Source: Tanytarsus gracilentus
Lineage: Eukaryota; Arthropoda; Insecta; Diptera; Chironomidae
DNA length: 64,000 bases
Assembly: GCA_038502055.1 (NCBI GenBank)
Contig: JAXRKN010000045.1
Coordinates: 8,359,501 to 8,423,500, forward strand
Reading direction: 5' to 3'
A program made the position numbers and the translations under genes. Below, in pieces: positions 48,412 through 60,580 of the stretch. Below the pieces are notes generated by a model that saw only the letters and a list, made by a program, of their open reading frames with translations, searched no databases and was not told the origin of the DNA. Positions within the stretch are counted from its first letter, which is position 1, and every line of letters starts with the position of its first letter.

Positions 48412-48647
48412 TGTAACTTTGGGCCAGTATATCCGATTTGCGTGTTCGGGTGAGGAAATTGATTCAATGAAAAATTTCATCAACATTTTCAACTTTTAAA
48501 AAAATTTCAGCAATGCTCAGCATGTTTCTAGGCTCCCAAGTCGTCCATAATATTTATAAACCTCTGTTTGATTTAGACAAATTTATAGAGGAGGAACTTA
48601 AGCAACTTCCAGAAGATCAAAGGAAAAAAGTTAAAGAGTTGCTTTAA
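48398..48647 (+). CDS. sloth2: Sloth2 / Brawnin (UQCC6, C12orf73) homologue, complex III assembly microprotein
   Basis: Exons 48398-48449 and 48511-48647 join as G|CA (61-bp intron) to give 62 aa: LGQYIRFACSAMLSMFLGSQ, then VVHNIYKPLF and an acidic/basic helical tail ending RKKVKELL. The layout follows human Brawnin, where a YLKMF-type segment leads into a short membrane helix, then AEVVHRYYRP. The small size and position directly after sloth1 also fit the Drosophila dicistronic gene. Its ATG lies inside the last codons of sloth1 in another frame (14-nt overlap). Translation would need reinitiation or leaky scanning. AATAAA follows 8 bases after the stop. Confidence 0.87.
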
Positions 48648-48654
48648 AAAAAAT

Positions 48655-48660
48655 AATAAA
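48655..48660 (+). terminator. poly(A) signal of the sloth1/sloth2 mRNA
   Basis: AATAAA 8 bases after the Sloth2 stop. The convergent Slob signal lies about 90 bp further on, so the two 3' UTRs are very short. Confidence 0.6.
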
Positions 48661-48749
48661 TTATTATTTAAGGGGTAGTAAAAATTTTAATTAAAATTCT
48701 CGATGTCCTTAATAAAAAAATACTTTCATTAGATGACTAAACACAGTTC

Positions 48750-48755
48750 TTTATT
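48750..48755 (-). terminator. poly(A) signal of Slob
   Basis: AATAAA on the minus strand, about 70 bases after the Slob stop codon. Confidence 0.6.
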
Positions 48756-48825
48756 TTAACATTTATCTGCTAAACACCATAACATTTGGTAACAAATCGG
48801 ATTTGTGATTGATCGCATGCGTTCT

Positions 48826-51800
48826 TCAACGGCCATCTAAAAATATTTTGTTAAATAATTTGAAAGGACAGTTAAAAATAATTACCTTTGCATGGTGATG
48901 ATGTTTCACCCGACGTGTCTGATTCACGACTATTTTGGTTTTCTGAGAGGCTCAATTTAAAATTCATCGGACCATTCATCGAGCCTTGTGATTTTAACTG
49001 AATAAAAAATTTATAGTTTGAAAAGAGCAAGGGATGAACATGAAAATTACCTTCTGCTTGGTATGTTTCTTTTTTTCCTCTTCGTTTGTCATCATTTCCT
49101 GCACTTTAACAACTCTCTTCTGAGTTTTGACCTAAAAAATGAAAAGGTATAATAAAAACCATCACGCTGCACTCTATTTTGCTCTCACCAATTTCTGTTC
49201 TTCCTTCAATCTCTGCTCGGTTTTATGCACTGCCGATGCAATCGACTCCTTACCCCCAATTTCCGTTAAAAGTGACTTCTTTAGAATGTCTGCGAAATCT
49301 GATTGAAATTTGTTAAAAACTGGCGCAAAATCATTGAAGAATTTATGCGAAAGCACTTGATCCATCGTGATAAGATTTGACTTTAACGCCTCTTTGGAGA
49401 TTATCATTTCCAAAAGGGATTCTAGAACGTAGCAGAAAATGGAAGAAAAAGGAAATGAATTTTTTACCACGTGCGCGCATTTAAAAAATTAAACTGTAAA
49501 AATTATTTTTAAACTTACTTAAAGCTGCGGGACAGTCAGTAATTTCCCGAACAAAAGGCTCTTGTAGGGAATAAGTTGAGTTCATTTCGAAAACAACATG
49601 ACCAAGTGCAAATAAATCAATTTGCTGCATTTTAGTTATAGTCTTTCCATGCTGAACAATGAATGGCCTACGAACACCGGAGGTAAAAAGAAAAATCGAT
49701 ATTATGAAGTTGATTAATGATGAGAAAAGAAAAAAGAAAGCAGCAAAAGTTTATCACAACTCGAACCTATAAAACGAGGGAACGCCAAGCAAAAAATTTT
49801 CAATGGCACTCAATTTAGCAATTCCGTTTTCGATAAAAACATTGGCTGTCGTCAAGTGACCTGTAAGTAAATTTTATGTCAAAGATAACGACCGTTAAAA
49901 TTTAAAATTTTATTAAATTCAAAAAACTCACCATGCGGCAAGCCCTTCGAGTGCAAGAACTTCAAAGCCTCCAAAATTTGTCTCGAGTAGAGTGCGATAT
50001 CTTTCAGTGGCAATTGATTTCTTCCTTTGGTGGTTCCATGTTTTGCTGAGAAGGTATTTAGCGGTTGTGAGCCACAGATCAAATCCTTCAAACTTCCCTC
50101 CTTATGGTACTTCATGATCACAAGACATCCATTCTCATTGGCTTGAATGTACTCGATAGGATAAATGAGTGGGTGCTTAATTGATGAGAGATTTCTCAAT
50201 ATGGTTACAATTTCCTTATCACTATTACATTTATCTTGACCGAATTCAGTCCAACTAAGAAGATATTCGGTATCACCGGAGCTCTCTTTATAGCTCGACG
50301 TGCTTGCCTGCGATTCGAGCTTCGATAATTGGCCGTGCTTCTGACATGTGTGGGTCTTTTGGGACACTTTGAAGTAATTTTTACGGGGGCGCCAGCCTAT
50401 GTTCGGACACGGGTTCCGCAATATCCAATGACCTATAGGGAATTTTTAAAAATCAATAAATAATTTTACTCGTTAGTGTTTTCAATTAATTAAATTAAGC
50501 CAACACGTTTTGTCATATCTTACTATCATTCTTCAATAAAGCTGTCACATTTTGATGTGCAATTTCTGTTGGAGACGAGAGAAGAAAACGTTTACAAAAT
50601 TTATTGCATGCATAAAAAATTTGCATAAAAATTTTTATTTCCTTATATTTGTTTTTCCATTTTGCCTTGCGGGAATTTTTGAGCGAGTTTTTTTATGAAC
50701 CTTAAAAAATTAATACTTTTTATATTGAGAGAGAATTTTACTGCTTTAACACGTAAATTTTAACGTTTTTTCAAAAATTATCAAAGTCAACAAAAAGCCC
50801 TCGTTAATTAAGAATTCAACCCACCATAAATCACCGCTACAGTTCTCAATATTTATCTCCCAAATAATGAATAAATAATTGCTTAATTACAAAAGCCAAA
50901 AATTGAATTAACTCACCATGAAAGGGAATGGAAATGGAATCAGGATCTATGTATTTTTTTGTTGGTAATGATGATGCTGCGTGTGGAAGAAGAGACATGA
51001 AAAATTAATTTCCATCAATTAACTGCCGACTCATTGGACATTACCTAAAATTGTGTTCATTTTTCTCTCTTTAAATATTTATCAAAATTACTCGAAATAT
51101 GTTAAAATTTCTCGGCTTTGCGAGCAGATTAAAATTCTTCTTGGCCTTTTTAAAAGTTGTAAAGTAGACAAATTTACACACACGTATCAAAAAAGCAGTC
51201 ACAAGGGGAGAGTTAAATGCGTGTTGATGATATCAGTTAATAATTAATGGACATTAAAGCTTTTATAATTTTTTATTCCTCAACAACAAGCCTAGGATCA
51301 TCGACGACGACGTGATGTGTCTGATGTGGTGCCTAAGCGAGAAAAAATATAAATTGTAATGTGAGACGCTTTCATTAAATTGTTGTCAGACGGAAAAAAA
51401 GCTTTTTGCGAGGGTTGGAAAATTTATTTTACATTCAAACAAGTTTTCATCACTTTTAAGAAATGTTTTTAAAAAAGAAAATTAATTGACAGAAAATTTA
51501 AGGTTCGAATCCTAAACTTTTAAAAAATATTTGATTTTAATGAATTTTTTTTTGCAAGAAAAATTATTTTTTAAAAGCTTTGAAATTTTAAAACTATCTC
51601 ATCAATAAATTAGTTTCTAGTTCTCTCTTAAAGCATTCACGTTTCTGTGTGAGTGGGAAAGACTGTATATAAATAGGAAAATATGATGATGATGACAACA
51701 ATTTCCACTTTAATACAATTTGCATAATTTGCTCAAACAAAAAAGCTCACACATAAGGCGGAAATTTAAATTCTTCACTTTATATTTTAATTTACAATAA

Positions 51801-52817
51801 AAACGGCGACGAGTACTGCATAATTTAATTCAACCGTCTAACCAGAAAGTTTTCCATAAATTTTCAATTGCTTCCATTAAATTTTCATAAACACACCAGA
51901 TAGAAAATTGTCAAACTTTTGATGGCTTAAAACTCACTTATGAAATCTGATATGATTAATTACGCTTCATTAGGATCTATGTTAACGATTTTATCGCATA
52001 AAGCTATGCAAAAAAGCATTTAAAATAACATTTCTAACGAGAAAATAAAATTTTCCACTTCTATCACTTCACTAAAAAATATATTCTCTAAATTGTGATA
52101 TCACACTCGCGCGTTGCAACAAAAAAGAAAGAAGAGCTGGAAAAATTTAGTAAGGAATCGACATTCGACGAAGGGTAGAAGAAGCGAGAGTTTTCCCATG
52201 TATGGAGAAGAAAGCATTAAACATTAAACATTGGCGGGAAATTCTATAAACATTCAAAAGCATGTGGTTTTCATCATCGTCGCATGATTATTAAAATAAT
52301 GCAAACAAACATACTTGTGGAATATTTTTGTGTGTTGCGTTAAGTGAAAGCTATTAGTGTCATGATAAATGAGTTTATTCGAGGTGATTATTAGGAGTGG
52401 ATGATTTTTATGTTTTCTCAAAGTCGAAATTATTATGTGAAATTAAATGAAAGAATTTTAATAAAGTTGATTAAACGCAATGAGAAAAAATTTTAATTAT
52501 TAAATGATTGATAGAAAAAATAAAAGTTAATTTAAAAAATTGTGGTTCGAATCCTAAAATTGGCAAAATATGTAACATTACAACTTTTCAATTTTTTGAA
52601 TATTTTTTAAATTATGAATTTATGAGCATTTTTAAAAAATCAAGATTTTTTCTAAATTTTCTAATTTCCACCCGGTTTCACAAAAAATCGGGATCTGATA
52701 AAACTCACCACAACACGTGGTAGATTCAAAAATGTGTCCTCGCTTAAACTCACCACGTAAAATTTCCAAATATGCTTGCAAAAGATTTGAAAAAAGATTT
52801 CCATGAAACTTCATCAT
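48826..52817 (-). CDS. Slob: Slob-like pseudokinase of the PXK family (slowpoke-binding protein)
   Basis: Supported exons are 50976-50917, 50432-49932, 49860-49767, 49667-49519, 49421-49189, 49131-49051, 48997-48886 and 48836-48826. A proposed first coding exon, 52817-52754, fits the phase but is less certain. Together they give 434 aa. The kinase-like region starts at IPFHGHWILRNPCPNIGWRP. It includes SLKDLICG, the segment ILEALKFLHSKGLPHGHL and LLGVPSFYR, which align with human PXK. The catalytic HRD is replaced (HGHLTTAN) and DFG reads IENF, so normal phosphotransfer is unlikely. A charged helix (RLKEEQKL, EEEKKKHTKQK) and a Ser-rich tail follow, as in PXK. Drosophila Slob binds the Slowpoke BK channel and 14-3-3 and tunes excitability. 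The protein lacks an obvious PX domain, which favours Slob over PXK. It is convergent with sloth1/2. Confidence 0.85.
51409..51514. repeat. 106-bp inverted-repeat element whose right end is a B-box motif
   Basis: The left end is GAGGGTTGGAAAATTTA. The right end, read inward, is AGGATTCGAACCTTAAATTT. The outer ten bases agree at eight positions and both run into AAATTT. The right end includes GGTTCGAATCC at 51502-51512. This links the B-box motif to the short inverted-repeat family. Confidence 0.45.
51502..51512 (+). repeat. B-box motif GGTTCGAATCC
   Basis: Perfect Pol III B-box consensus followed by TAAAC, at the right end of a short inverted-repeat element. No tRNA fold. Confidence 0.5.
52544..52554 (+). 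repeat. isolated B-box motif GGTTCGAATCC
   Basis: Perfect B-box consensus followed by TAAAA, with no tRNA fold. Confidence 0.5.
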
Positions 52818-53562
52818 TAGTTTTCCCGCTCCAGATTAATGACCTTTCAGATGAAAACTTTTAATCTCTTCTTCTTGTTCTTAAAAAAGAACTTTGAAAA
52901 ATCTTGAAGCCAAAATATCCTCGAGTATCATTTTCACACAAATTGCTCGTTAATTTTCTCTCTCTCACAAAAATGTTAATTTTCCGCATATTTTCCATGC
53001 GTGCGTGAAAAAGTTTTTGAAAATTTTCTTCTCTGATGATGATTACAGTTGAATGAAGAAGCTGCGAAGAAAAACTTTTCTGCCTCTTCTTTTCGATCAC
53101 CATCGGCAGCAAAATTTCTCGTAAATTTTTTAACTTTTTAAATGGTGGAATTTCTTATTTATGCAGTCACCAACTGGCATCGACAAAAAATTCCACATCG
53201 TAAGTGGAGCAAAAATGCGTTGAAAATACTTTTGCAATCGAATAATTATCATTTCGTATCATGTTCGCTCGACATTTGTCTCTTTGACATTTTTTTAACA
53301 TCAGCTTTGTGACAAATGGCATGCCGAATTCCAGAAATAATGATGAGAATATTTGAAACTCATCGTGTGAACTGTTTTCGATTGTTCAGTTTAGAATAAA
53401 TAATTTTTCCCCTCCACGAGCATCCAAGCAGCATCTTGTGGATCTTTTTTTTGTGTGTTTCTTTGCATCCTCCAACTCTCGCACTGCCAAATGCCTTCTT
53501 ATTTATTGTTAACTGAAAAAAACGTGTTTTGAATATTTTTTTGAGCTTCATTGGCAGTTTAG

Positions 53563-53674
53563 CCAAGGGTTGACATATATATTGAAATTTTGACAAACTT
53601 TTTTGAGACATTTAAAAAAAATTTAAATTTTTTGACCGTTAAAATTTTGAATTTACTTCAGTATCCAACCCTCG
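53563..53674. repeat. 112-bp short terminal-inverted-repeat element
   Basis: The left end CCAAGGGTTGACATA and the right end AGTATCCAACCCTCG pair at most positions. The interior is AT-rich with AAATTT runs. Confidence 0.5.
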
Positions 53675-56032
53675 TTTTAGTAGCATCCCATCAACAACAT
53701 CATCGGGAGGTCACATAATAGTCACGGAATGTATGAAATTATCCAAACAACAGTCCCATCCGCACATGTCTGTGCTAGTACACAAAAATGATAATTTTAT
53801 TTTATTCTTGTGCCTTTCAATTTTTTTTATATCGCATAAGGTGCACACACGAAGAATAAGGCAAACATAAATGATGCCAATAATAATAAAAATTTATGTA
53901 TATGAATGTGTAATAATATTTTCTGGGAGAGGAGATACACATCGTCTGCATTCACCTTGCAACATCTCTCCTAACGCCTTGAGGGTGGTGTGAATAATGA
54001 CTGTTAAGTAATATTGCATAAAAACTTTTTCGACAATTTTTATGGGACTAAAAAAATTTGTGGTGCCCATAAAACTGGAACTAATTGCCGAAAAACTATC
54101 GTAAAGTGTCTCTTTTGGGTTGTTATATTGCGAAAAAGCCTCGTCGTATCTATAAAAGAACAACATTTTTCCTCAACATCCGCATACGCTCATGAGGATG
54201 CTCCTTTGAATGCTGATGATACATTAGAAAACACAACTTTTAGCATTACCAATGAGGCTATAAAAAAAATAAGGAAGCGTACACACATATAGGCGAGAAT
54301 AAGAAGACAATGATGATGATGTGAGTTGAACTAGAGAGAGTGTGCGACGAGCATATGCGAAAGAAATTTAAATGCAAAATTTATATTAGATTAGATTCTA
54401 ATGAACGTTGATCCTGAAGCTAGTTGAGAATATTCATGCGTCGTCCGACTTTTTTTTTGTCGTGAGGATTTTTTGATACTCGAGGAAAAAATTATTTTGG
54501 GGTGAGTTTTAAGGATTTGATAATTTTTATTCAGATTAATTCAATTTTTAAAAAATTGGATACAATTTTTTATTGAAGCGTTTTAAAAGACACTTTTTAA
54601 ACGCGGACAATTTTCGTAACGTATTTTAAATTTTTAAATTTAGCCGTTAATTTTCAAAAAGCTCTCGAATCTTTCTCCTCTTCGGCTTGAAAATTTAAAA
54701 TTTTAAAGCTCTTTTCTAATATCTCCCCTCTGAACTTTTTCTATTTCACACCCACAAATGTATTTTTACTCAAAAATTAAATTAAAGAAATTCACTTTGA
54801 AACTTTATATTCCTCCCAACTTCCTCGCTTCCTCTAGAAGACTTCTCTCGTCATCAAAAAGATGCACGTAGAAAATGATAATTTTATGAGAGACACATCA
54901 TAGGATGAAAACACGTTCATGGTTATGGTTGTGTATTATATTATGCAAGTTTGCCCATTATTATTTTTATATGCTAGAAAAACAGCAAAAAAAATGTGCA
55001 TGAGGAAAAATTCATAGTCAAAGATAAATTGGCCACTGGCATCCAGACGACAACGAGATGTATATTCAGAGGTAATGCTTGTTAATTTCATTTAGAGACG
55101 CATTGTTTAATGCTCAACACAATCATCACATTTCGTCGAGAGAGTGAGAGCAAAAGGAAGGAAAAGTTGGAGGTGGAAAAAATTTCATCTCTTGACGTAT
55201 AAAAAAAAGGCGAGAACAAAACTAATAAAATGAAATTATGTACCATAAAAAAGCAAATAGACGCAAACACAATTACTGAATGAGTGAAAATTTTCTTTTG
55301 TCGGCGCTTCTGTTCATGTTGGGAATGCGGAACCACACTCTTATACAGTAAATTTAATTTTGCCAGTAAACTTTGTAAAATATTTTCTCCATTCTTTCTC
55401 TGACACACACGATGCTGATGTTAACGCTATGTACGACGTATGCCAAATCATATTCGCAAACAGCTTCAACGTGTCAAATAACTACATCAATGTTATTATT
55501 TTACGAAAGTACACGAATTTGTGAGTGCCATGTCTCAAGCTTTTCATTTCATTTTCTCATTTGGTCTTCAACATTTTTTTTGATTCCAGAGATGAAAAAA
55601 TATTTTTAGCTCCGTTATATTTTTTTGGGAGTTTTCTAAAATTTTATATTCGAAAAAATGCATTTTAAAAATAAAATTAAAGCTTTAAATATGATTACGA
55701 CAAATTTTTATGCGAAAATCTCCAACCAAGTCCAAAATATGAAATCCCCACTGCACGCTTCGAGGGATAAAATAAAAATGACATTGAAAAAGTCCATTAT
55801 GTCTAGCTAAAGAGAGATGAAAAGTGAGTTGTACCGTTACATGATTATCGAAGTTGAGCATTGAAGTGACAGGGCGAAAGTAACAGCATCTGGTTGACTG
55901 GCACCATGAACGCTCACATGCTGATGTTTGAATGAATAATCCAATTTCATTTTTATTGCATTCTGCTTCATTGTTTACCGTTTGAAATGTGGGATTTGGA
56001 TGGAAAAACCAGCGGTTTTGTTGTTTTGATAT

Positions 56033-56225
56033 CAGGGTTGATAAGTTTAAATTTTTAATTCAGTAAAATCGACAAAAAAATTTGTTTGTTTTTAAATCTT
56101 AGAGAATTTTAACGGATATTAAAAATTTAAAAACACTTTTAAGATTTTTAAAGTTTGCATGCTAAATTTAGGCAAAAAATTAATCTTAACTAAATTTTGT
56201 AAAGCTTTAAAAATTGCAACCCTGT
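56033..56225. repeat. 193-bp short inverted-repeat element
   Basis: The ends CAGGGTTG and CAACCCTG are perfect 8-bp complements. The interior is AT-rich. It is longer than the other members but uses the same terminal sequence. Confidence 0.4.
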
Positions 56226-56523
56226 AACTCGACCGTTAAACTCAATCATCCGTAGACATGTGATGATGTGTACAATTTTTCCCTCCATCAAGTTCGAACA
56301 ATTCAGTCACGCACACTCGACATCACCTGAGCATCAAAAAATTGCTCAAAAATTAAATGAACAATTGCGATTTTATTTTTTTCAACATCGCAAGTCATCG
56401 TTGCAGCATCGAGTCACTGGGGTTTTTCGTGTAAGAAATTAGAGAGAAGCAGATGCTGCATTTACCGTCAAGTGTGTCTCTTCTACCCCCTAGAAATTTG
56501 CTTTCAGTGATATGTTTGAGGAA

Positions 56524-56631
56524 AGGGGTGGAACACTCAGTTTGAAATGAATTTAAATTTTAATAGTTTATGAAAATATTTTTAATAAATTTATGTCAAA
56601 AAGGTTGAAATTTGACAAGTGTTCAACCCCT
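56524..56631. repeat. 108-bp short terminal-inverted-repeat element
   Basis: AGGGGTGGAACACTC at the left and AAGTGTTCAACCCCT at the right are complementary at 13 of 15 positions. The ends and length closely match the element at 26415-26515. Confidence 0.65.
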
Positions 56632-57949
56632 CAAATTGCTTTCACATACGCCAACTGCTTTGAGCATCAAAAAATTAGGGAGCGAGAGAAAAGTTGTGTG
56701 CATGTACGTGTCCTGACTCTTTTACCCTCATGAGAGTGATTATCCTTGATTTACAGTTTTCGCTCCTTATAAAAATTTCTCGATGCTCTCGTTTTTTTTT
56801 CGCTTCTCTAAATTCATGGCATCGCACTACATTTTCACTTCTAAACTAATGGCTTGCTTCTGGCCTGTGTTCTGACAAACAACAAATGCATGACTTTCTT
56901 TTTTTTAGCATACGCTACCCTGCAATGGCTTTAACATTTGAAACTCGCAATATATAAATTTTTTTTGCTCTCCTTTTTCCACATGGCTCTGGGTGTGTGT
57001 ATTGAGTTTGGGTCATTTAAACTGTCTGGCAAGCACACTCTCTGACTCTCCCACCAGCCCGTGTAAATGCAATGTTAGTGTTTATTCTGTTGTTTGTTGT
57101 TATTTAGCTCTTTTTTCTCGCTCATTGTTTATCATCCATGGAGACGAAGACAGAAAGTGGAGTGGGTGCATGAGTGGGCGGAATAAAAGGACACACAGGA
57201 AAAAATCCATCTGACACCGAATTAATTAATGACCGTGAGCGAGTTGTGTCGCAAAAAAAGTTTGCTCGACTGCCTTTTAGATGATGTGTTAAATGACTTT
57301 TGTTGTATTTATGGACTCGAGAATGAAATTTAAACTTTTTTTAGAGGGTCGTTAAAAAAATTCAATGGAAATGTTTTAAAGGTCTTTAAAATTTATTTTT
57401 GTACTTAACTCAATCTAAGAAATTTTTTTTGTGCATCCTTCAACAATCATCATGCAAATCCTTTCATGTATTTTAACATAATTTGATCAAAAAAATATTC
57501 ACAAAGACTCCTTTAAGTCCCCGATTGTACCTTCAGTGAATTGAGACTTGAACTCTATTACAGAAAATTGAAAATCAAGATGCAACAATTTCCCAAATGA
57601 ATTTCCCTTTCTTTTGATAATTTTTCAATTTCTATGCATATCAATCACGCTCGAGCTCGAGATCATGATGATAATGTTGTGAAATGCGTATGGACATGAC
57701 GAGTGAGGACAAGTGAATATCAAGACATTTCTGCGGAAAATGAGAGAGAAGCTCATCATGAATAATTTGAAATATCTCTCTGGTGATGATGTTTGAAAGT
57801 CATTTTCTTCATTTTGCAGCAATGGCACTTGAAGTCAGACAGCATAGCATGGAAATAATCATAAAATTGTAAATGGAGAGAGAGAGAGAGAGAGAAAAAA
57901 AGCGAATTTATGTGAAGCGATGAAATGTCCTTCTGTACATTTTATACAT

Positions 57950-58067
57950 CAAGGGATGGACACTCGGGTATTTACATTAACTAAAAATTTAATTAAAATT
58001 TTTAAAATTTTAAAAAATATAAATTTTTAATTTTTTTAAGTTGTGTAAATTAAGTGACTGTCCTTGA
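57950..58067. repeat. degenerate short inverted-repeat element
   Basis: The left end CAAGGGATGGACACTC and the right end AAGTGACTGTCCTTGA pair imperfectly, with TTTAC/GTAAA further in. Size fits the family. Confidence 0.4.
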
Positions 58068-59610
58068 GTACGACAAAACATTTCAGCAAGAAGCATGCAA
58101 TAATTTTCCTTCCTTCTCACGTCATTATTTTCATACATAAATAATTTTTTCTCTTCCTCATGCGCCAATGGATGAGTGATGACAACTTTCATCCCATCCA
58201 CGCCATCACGCATACTTCTCGGAACGGGTATTTTAGCTTAAAAACACGCATAAAGCCTTTCAGATCCACATCGGCATGTATGTGTGGTGTCATGAAAATA
58301 AATAAAAATTTGTGTTCATTTATAGCACATAGGACGCATTTTTATGCTTATTTTATGTGTGCGAGAGTCGAATATTCTCCTCGTGGTGGATTGCTTTGGC
58401 GCATGGGGTTTGTTTGAGTTAAGAAAGAGAGCAGAAAAAATAATGTCAAATTAATTTATGGGAAACACGTTTTGTTTTGTCATTTCTCTAAAAGGGATCA
58501 TCAGCATCAAACGGAATCATCTAAAAATCCACACGATTTCTTTTAGGGTGCAGCAGTGTGAGGAGGAAGTGACTTTTTATTAACTTTTTAATGGAATTTT
58601 TATATTTTTGTGTAATTTAACGAATTTTTAAAATTTAAAAAAAAATTCTATCAAATCTTAGAATTTTCTTAAAAATTTTCCAAGTTGCCTCTCCATGTCA
58701 AACAATTTTCGAGTTAATAAAAAGAAATACATTCTGATGCTGAGAGGCAACAAAGGCATTTTGTCTAAGTGATCTGATATACGCTCAGTATTCATGGCAA
58801 GTTTTTGCTATTTGCCATACATCCAAACGAAAATCTAGGAGCGAGTTCAGGGGTGAGAAACCATGGACTTGATGTTAATGTTGCTGACGCATATAATGAA
58901 CACCTTTGCTATCATCAACCGCATACACAAGCACGCATTTATCTCAATGCTCATTTTCCGCCTTCTCAGCTTCCTTTTAACACCCAAAAAAAATGATGCT
59001 CACTTTGCTGCGTGTTTTTCGCTTTTATGTGCGATAATTCACACATAGAAGAAGAAAATCTTTTCATCTTTTTTCACTTTTTTTATCATACCTTGCTTGA
59101 GAGTTTTTCTTTCATCCAATTTTCCTTCTCATAATAAAAAGAGAGACTTTTTTCTACGCAAGATAAGATTACAGATCTATCATTTAATCTCACTCTATAG
59201 TGCGGTGATTTTTGCTGTCGACAACGCACTGCGACATTGAGAGGAAAAATAGTAATCGCTGAATTTTTTGCTTAATTTAATTTCCAACTTTACTAGCATA
59301 AGATTCACTCCGGACTCCGAGTGAATAGAAAAGGGAAAATAAAAAGATAAAAGAAGAAATTTTTCTGCCTTTTTATTTTGATGTTGAACTCTGACTTGAT
59401 TTTCATCTTATTTCGTGACATAAGAAAATAAATTGAGTGTTTAGAAAAATTTGAGGAAAAAACAAAGGAAGAATTTTTATGGTTTTGCGAAAAAAGTTGA
59501 GAAAAAACAAATTTATGAAGAAAACAGATTTTTTAGTAAATTAAATTTTGTGGGTGGGACAAAAAGTTATTCAATGACGTCCTGTTATATTACTTTTATT
59601 ATTAACTTTA

Positions 59611-59621
59611 GGATTCGAACC
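59611..59621 (-). repeat. isolated B-box motif GGTTCGAATCC
   Basis: Perfect B-box consensus on the minus strand followed by TAAAG. It has the same outer sequence as the copy at 52544. Confidence 0.5.
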
Positions 59622-60244
59622 ACAAATTTTTGAGTTTTTAAAATATTTTTCAATTATCATTTAAACATTTTTCCGACATTTCTCAAATTTCCCTCTGACT
59701 CACAACTAAAAATTTCTTCAAATGCAATCACGCAGTAGATTTTATCGCCAAATCTCATTAAAGATGAAAATGAGAATAAATCAGGTGGATTATTAGAAAA
59801 TGATTACATTTTCAGCATGTAGATTTTATCTTTCATCTCTTCATTGATGACGTGTCAGTGTTGCCTTTCGTATTGCTTGAAAATTTGATGTTAATGAAGG
59901 TTGAAAATCAAGCAAGGGGATGCGGATATTGTGAGTGCGTGATGATGTCTAATTATGCATGAGGCGATAAGCTATCAACTCAATTGTGACCTCACATAAT
60001 TTTTTTGCGAGAAAAAAATGCAAACAGAATTTAACTTCTTTTGCGATAATTTTCACACGGAAAATTAAATTCGCACCGTCGCCATTCAAAAGATGTATTA
60101 GGTTCCTTCTCTCTTATCTCCCTGCCATTAACGTTGCTGTCGCGTGAAAAAAATTTATACTTTAGCATCATAAAAAAGGAGTAAGAGAGGATAAGATAGA
60201 GAAGATGAGTTGAGCTAGAAGAGGAGAAGAGATAACCCATAAAC

Positions 60245-60350
60245 GAGGGGTGGAAAATTTTTATTTTAAAAGCTTTCAAAATTTTGAATTTAAATTTTAA
60301 ACATAAATTTTTTATTTTCAGTTATTTATTCATAATTTTCCATCCCTTGT
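60245..60350. repeat. 106-bp short terminal-inverted-repeat element
   Basis: The left end GAGGGGTGGAAAATTT and the right end AATTTTCCATCCCTTG pair with few mismatches. The 23 bases at its right end (60335-60357) recur exactly at 61279-61301. Confidence 0.6.
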
Positions 60351-60379
60351 TCGCCATTGATTGATTGATTGATTGATTC

Positions 60380-60580
60380 TTGGGCGACACAGAACTTAAT
60401 CAGGATAGACGAAACCATGCAGAACTTAAGTTCTCTTAGAATAGTATAAATATCCCTTTTTTCTCTCGTCCTCGGTCGTCCCCTCGGTACACTCTTGAAA
60501 AAGACGCACTAGTGATCGAATAAACCCCCATCAGAGTTTTAATGTTTTTCATGGAACGCCCAGCGGAAAAAACCAATCAG
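60380..60580 (+). mobile_element. possible LTR-retrotransposon fragment
   Basis: Within 200 bp there is a TATA-like AGTATAAATATCCC, a CT/GC-rich stretch at the expected start site, and GAATAAACCCCC as a poly(A) signal. ATGGAACGCCCAGCGG follows, placed like a primer-binding site. Base composition is richer in GC than the surroundings. No gag or pol frame and no second LTR are seen, so this is only a suggestion. Confidence 0.3.

Larger units (their letters stand above)
50977..52753 (-). other. putative Slob intron 1
   Basis: The interval lies between the 60-nt Slob exon (acceptor CACACGCAG) and the proposed first exon (donor GTGAGT). It contains a short inverted-repeat element (51409-51514) and two B-box motifs. 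No convincing exon was found. A small acceptor-flanked open stretch near 51285-51338 was considered and set aside. Confidence 0.45.

Noticed and set aside
51285..51338. Acceptor-flanked minus-strand stretch reading HHVVVDDPRLVVEE then stop, with AATAAA over the stop
   Set aside because: It does not fit the phase of either neighbouring Slob exon and no upstream partner exon was found. It may be an alternative terminal exon, but the support is too thin.
53894..54292. Overlapping open frames of about 90 codons on both strands
   Set aside because: AT-rich, low-complexity translations without motifs or splice context, and typical of chance frames in this region.
57877..57894. GA dinucleotide run as a GAGA-factor site
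   Set aside because: A simple repeat with no promoter or start site nearby to give it meaning.
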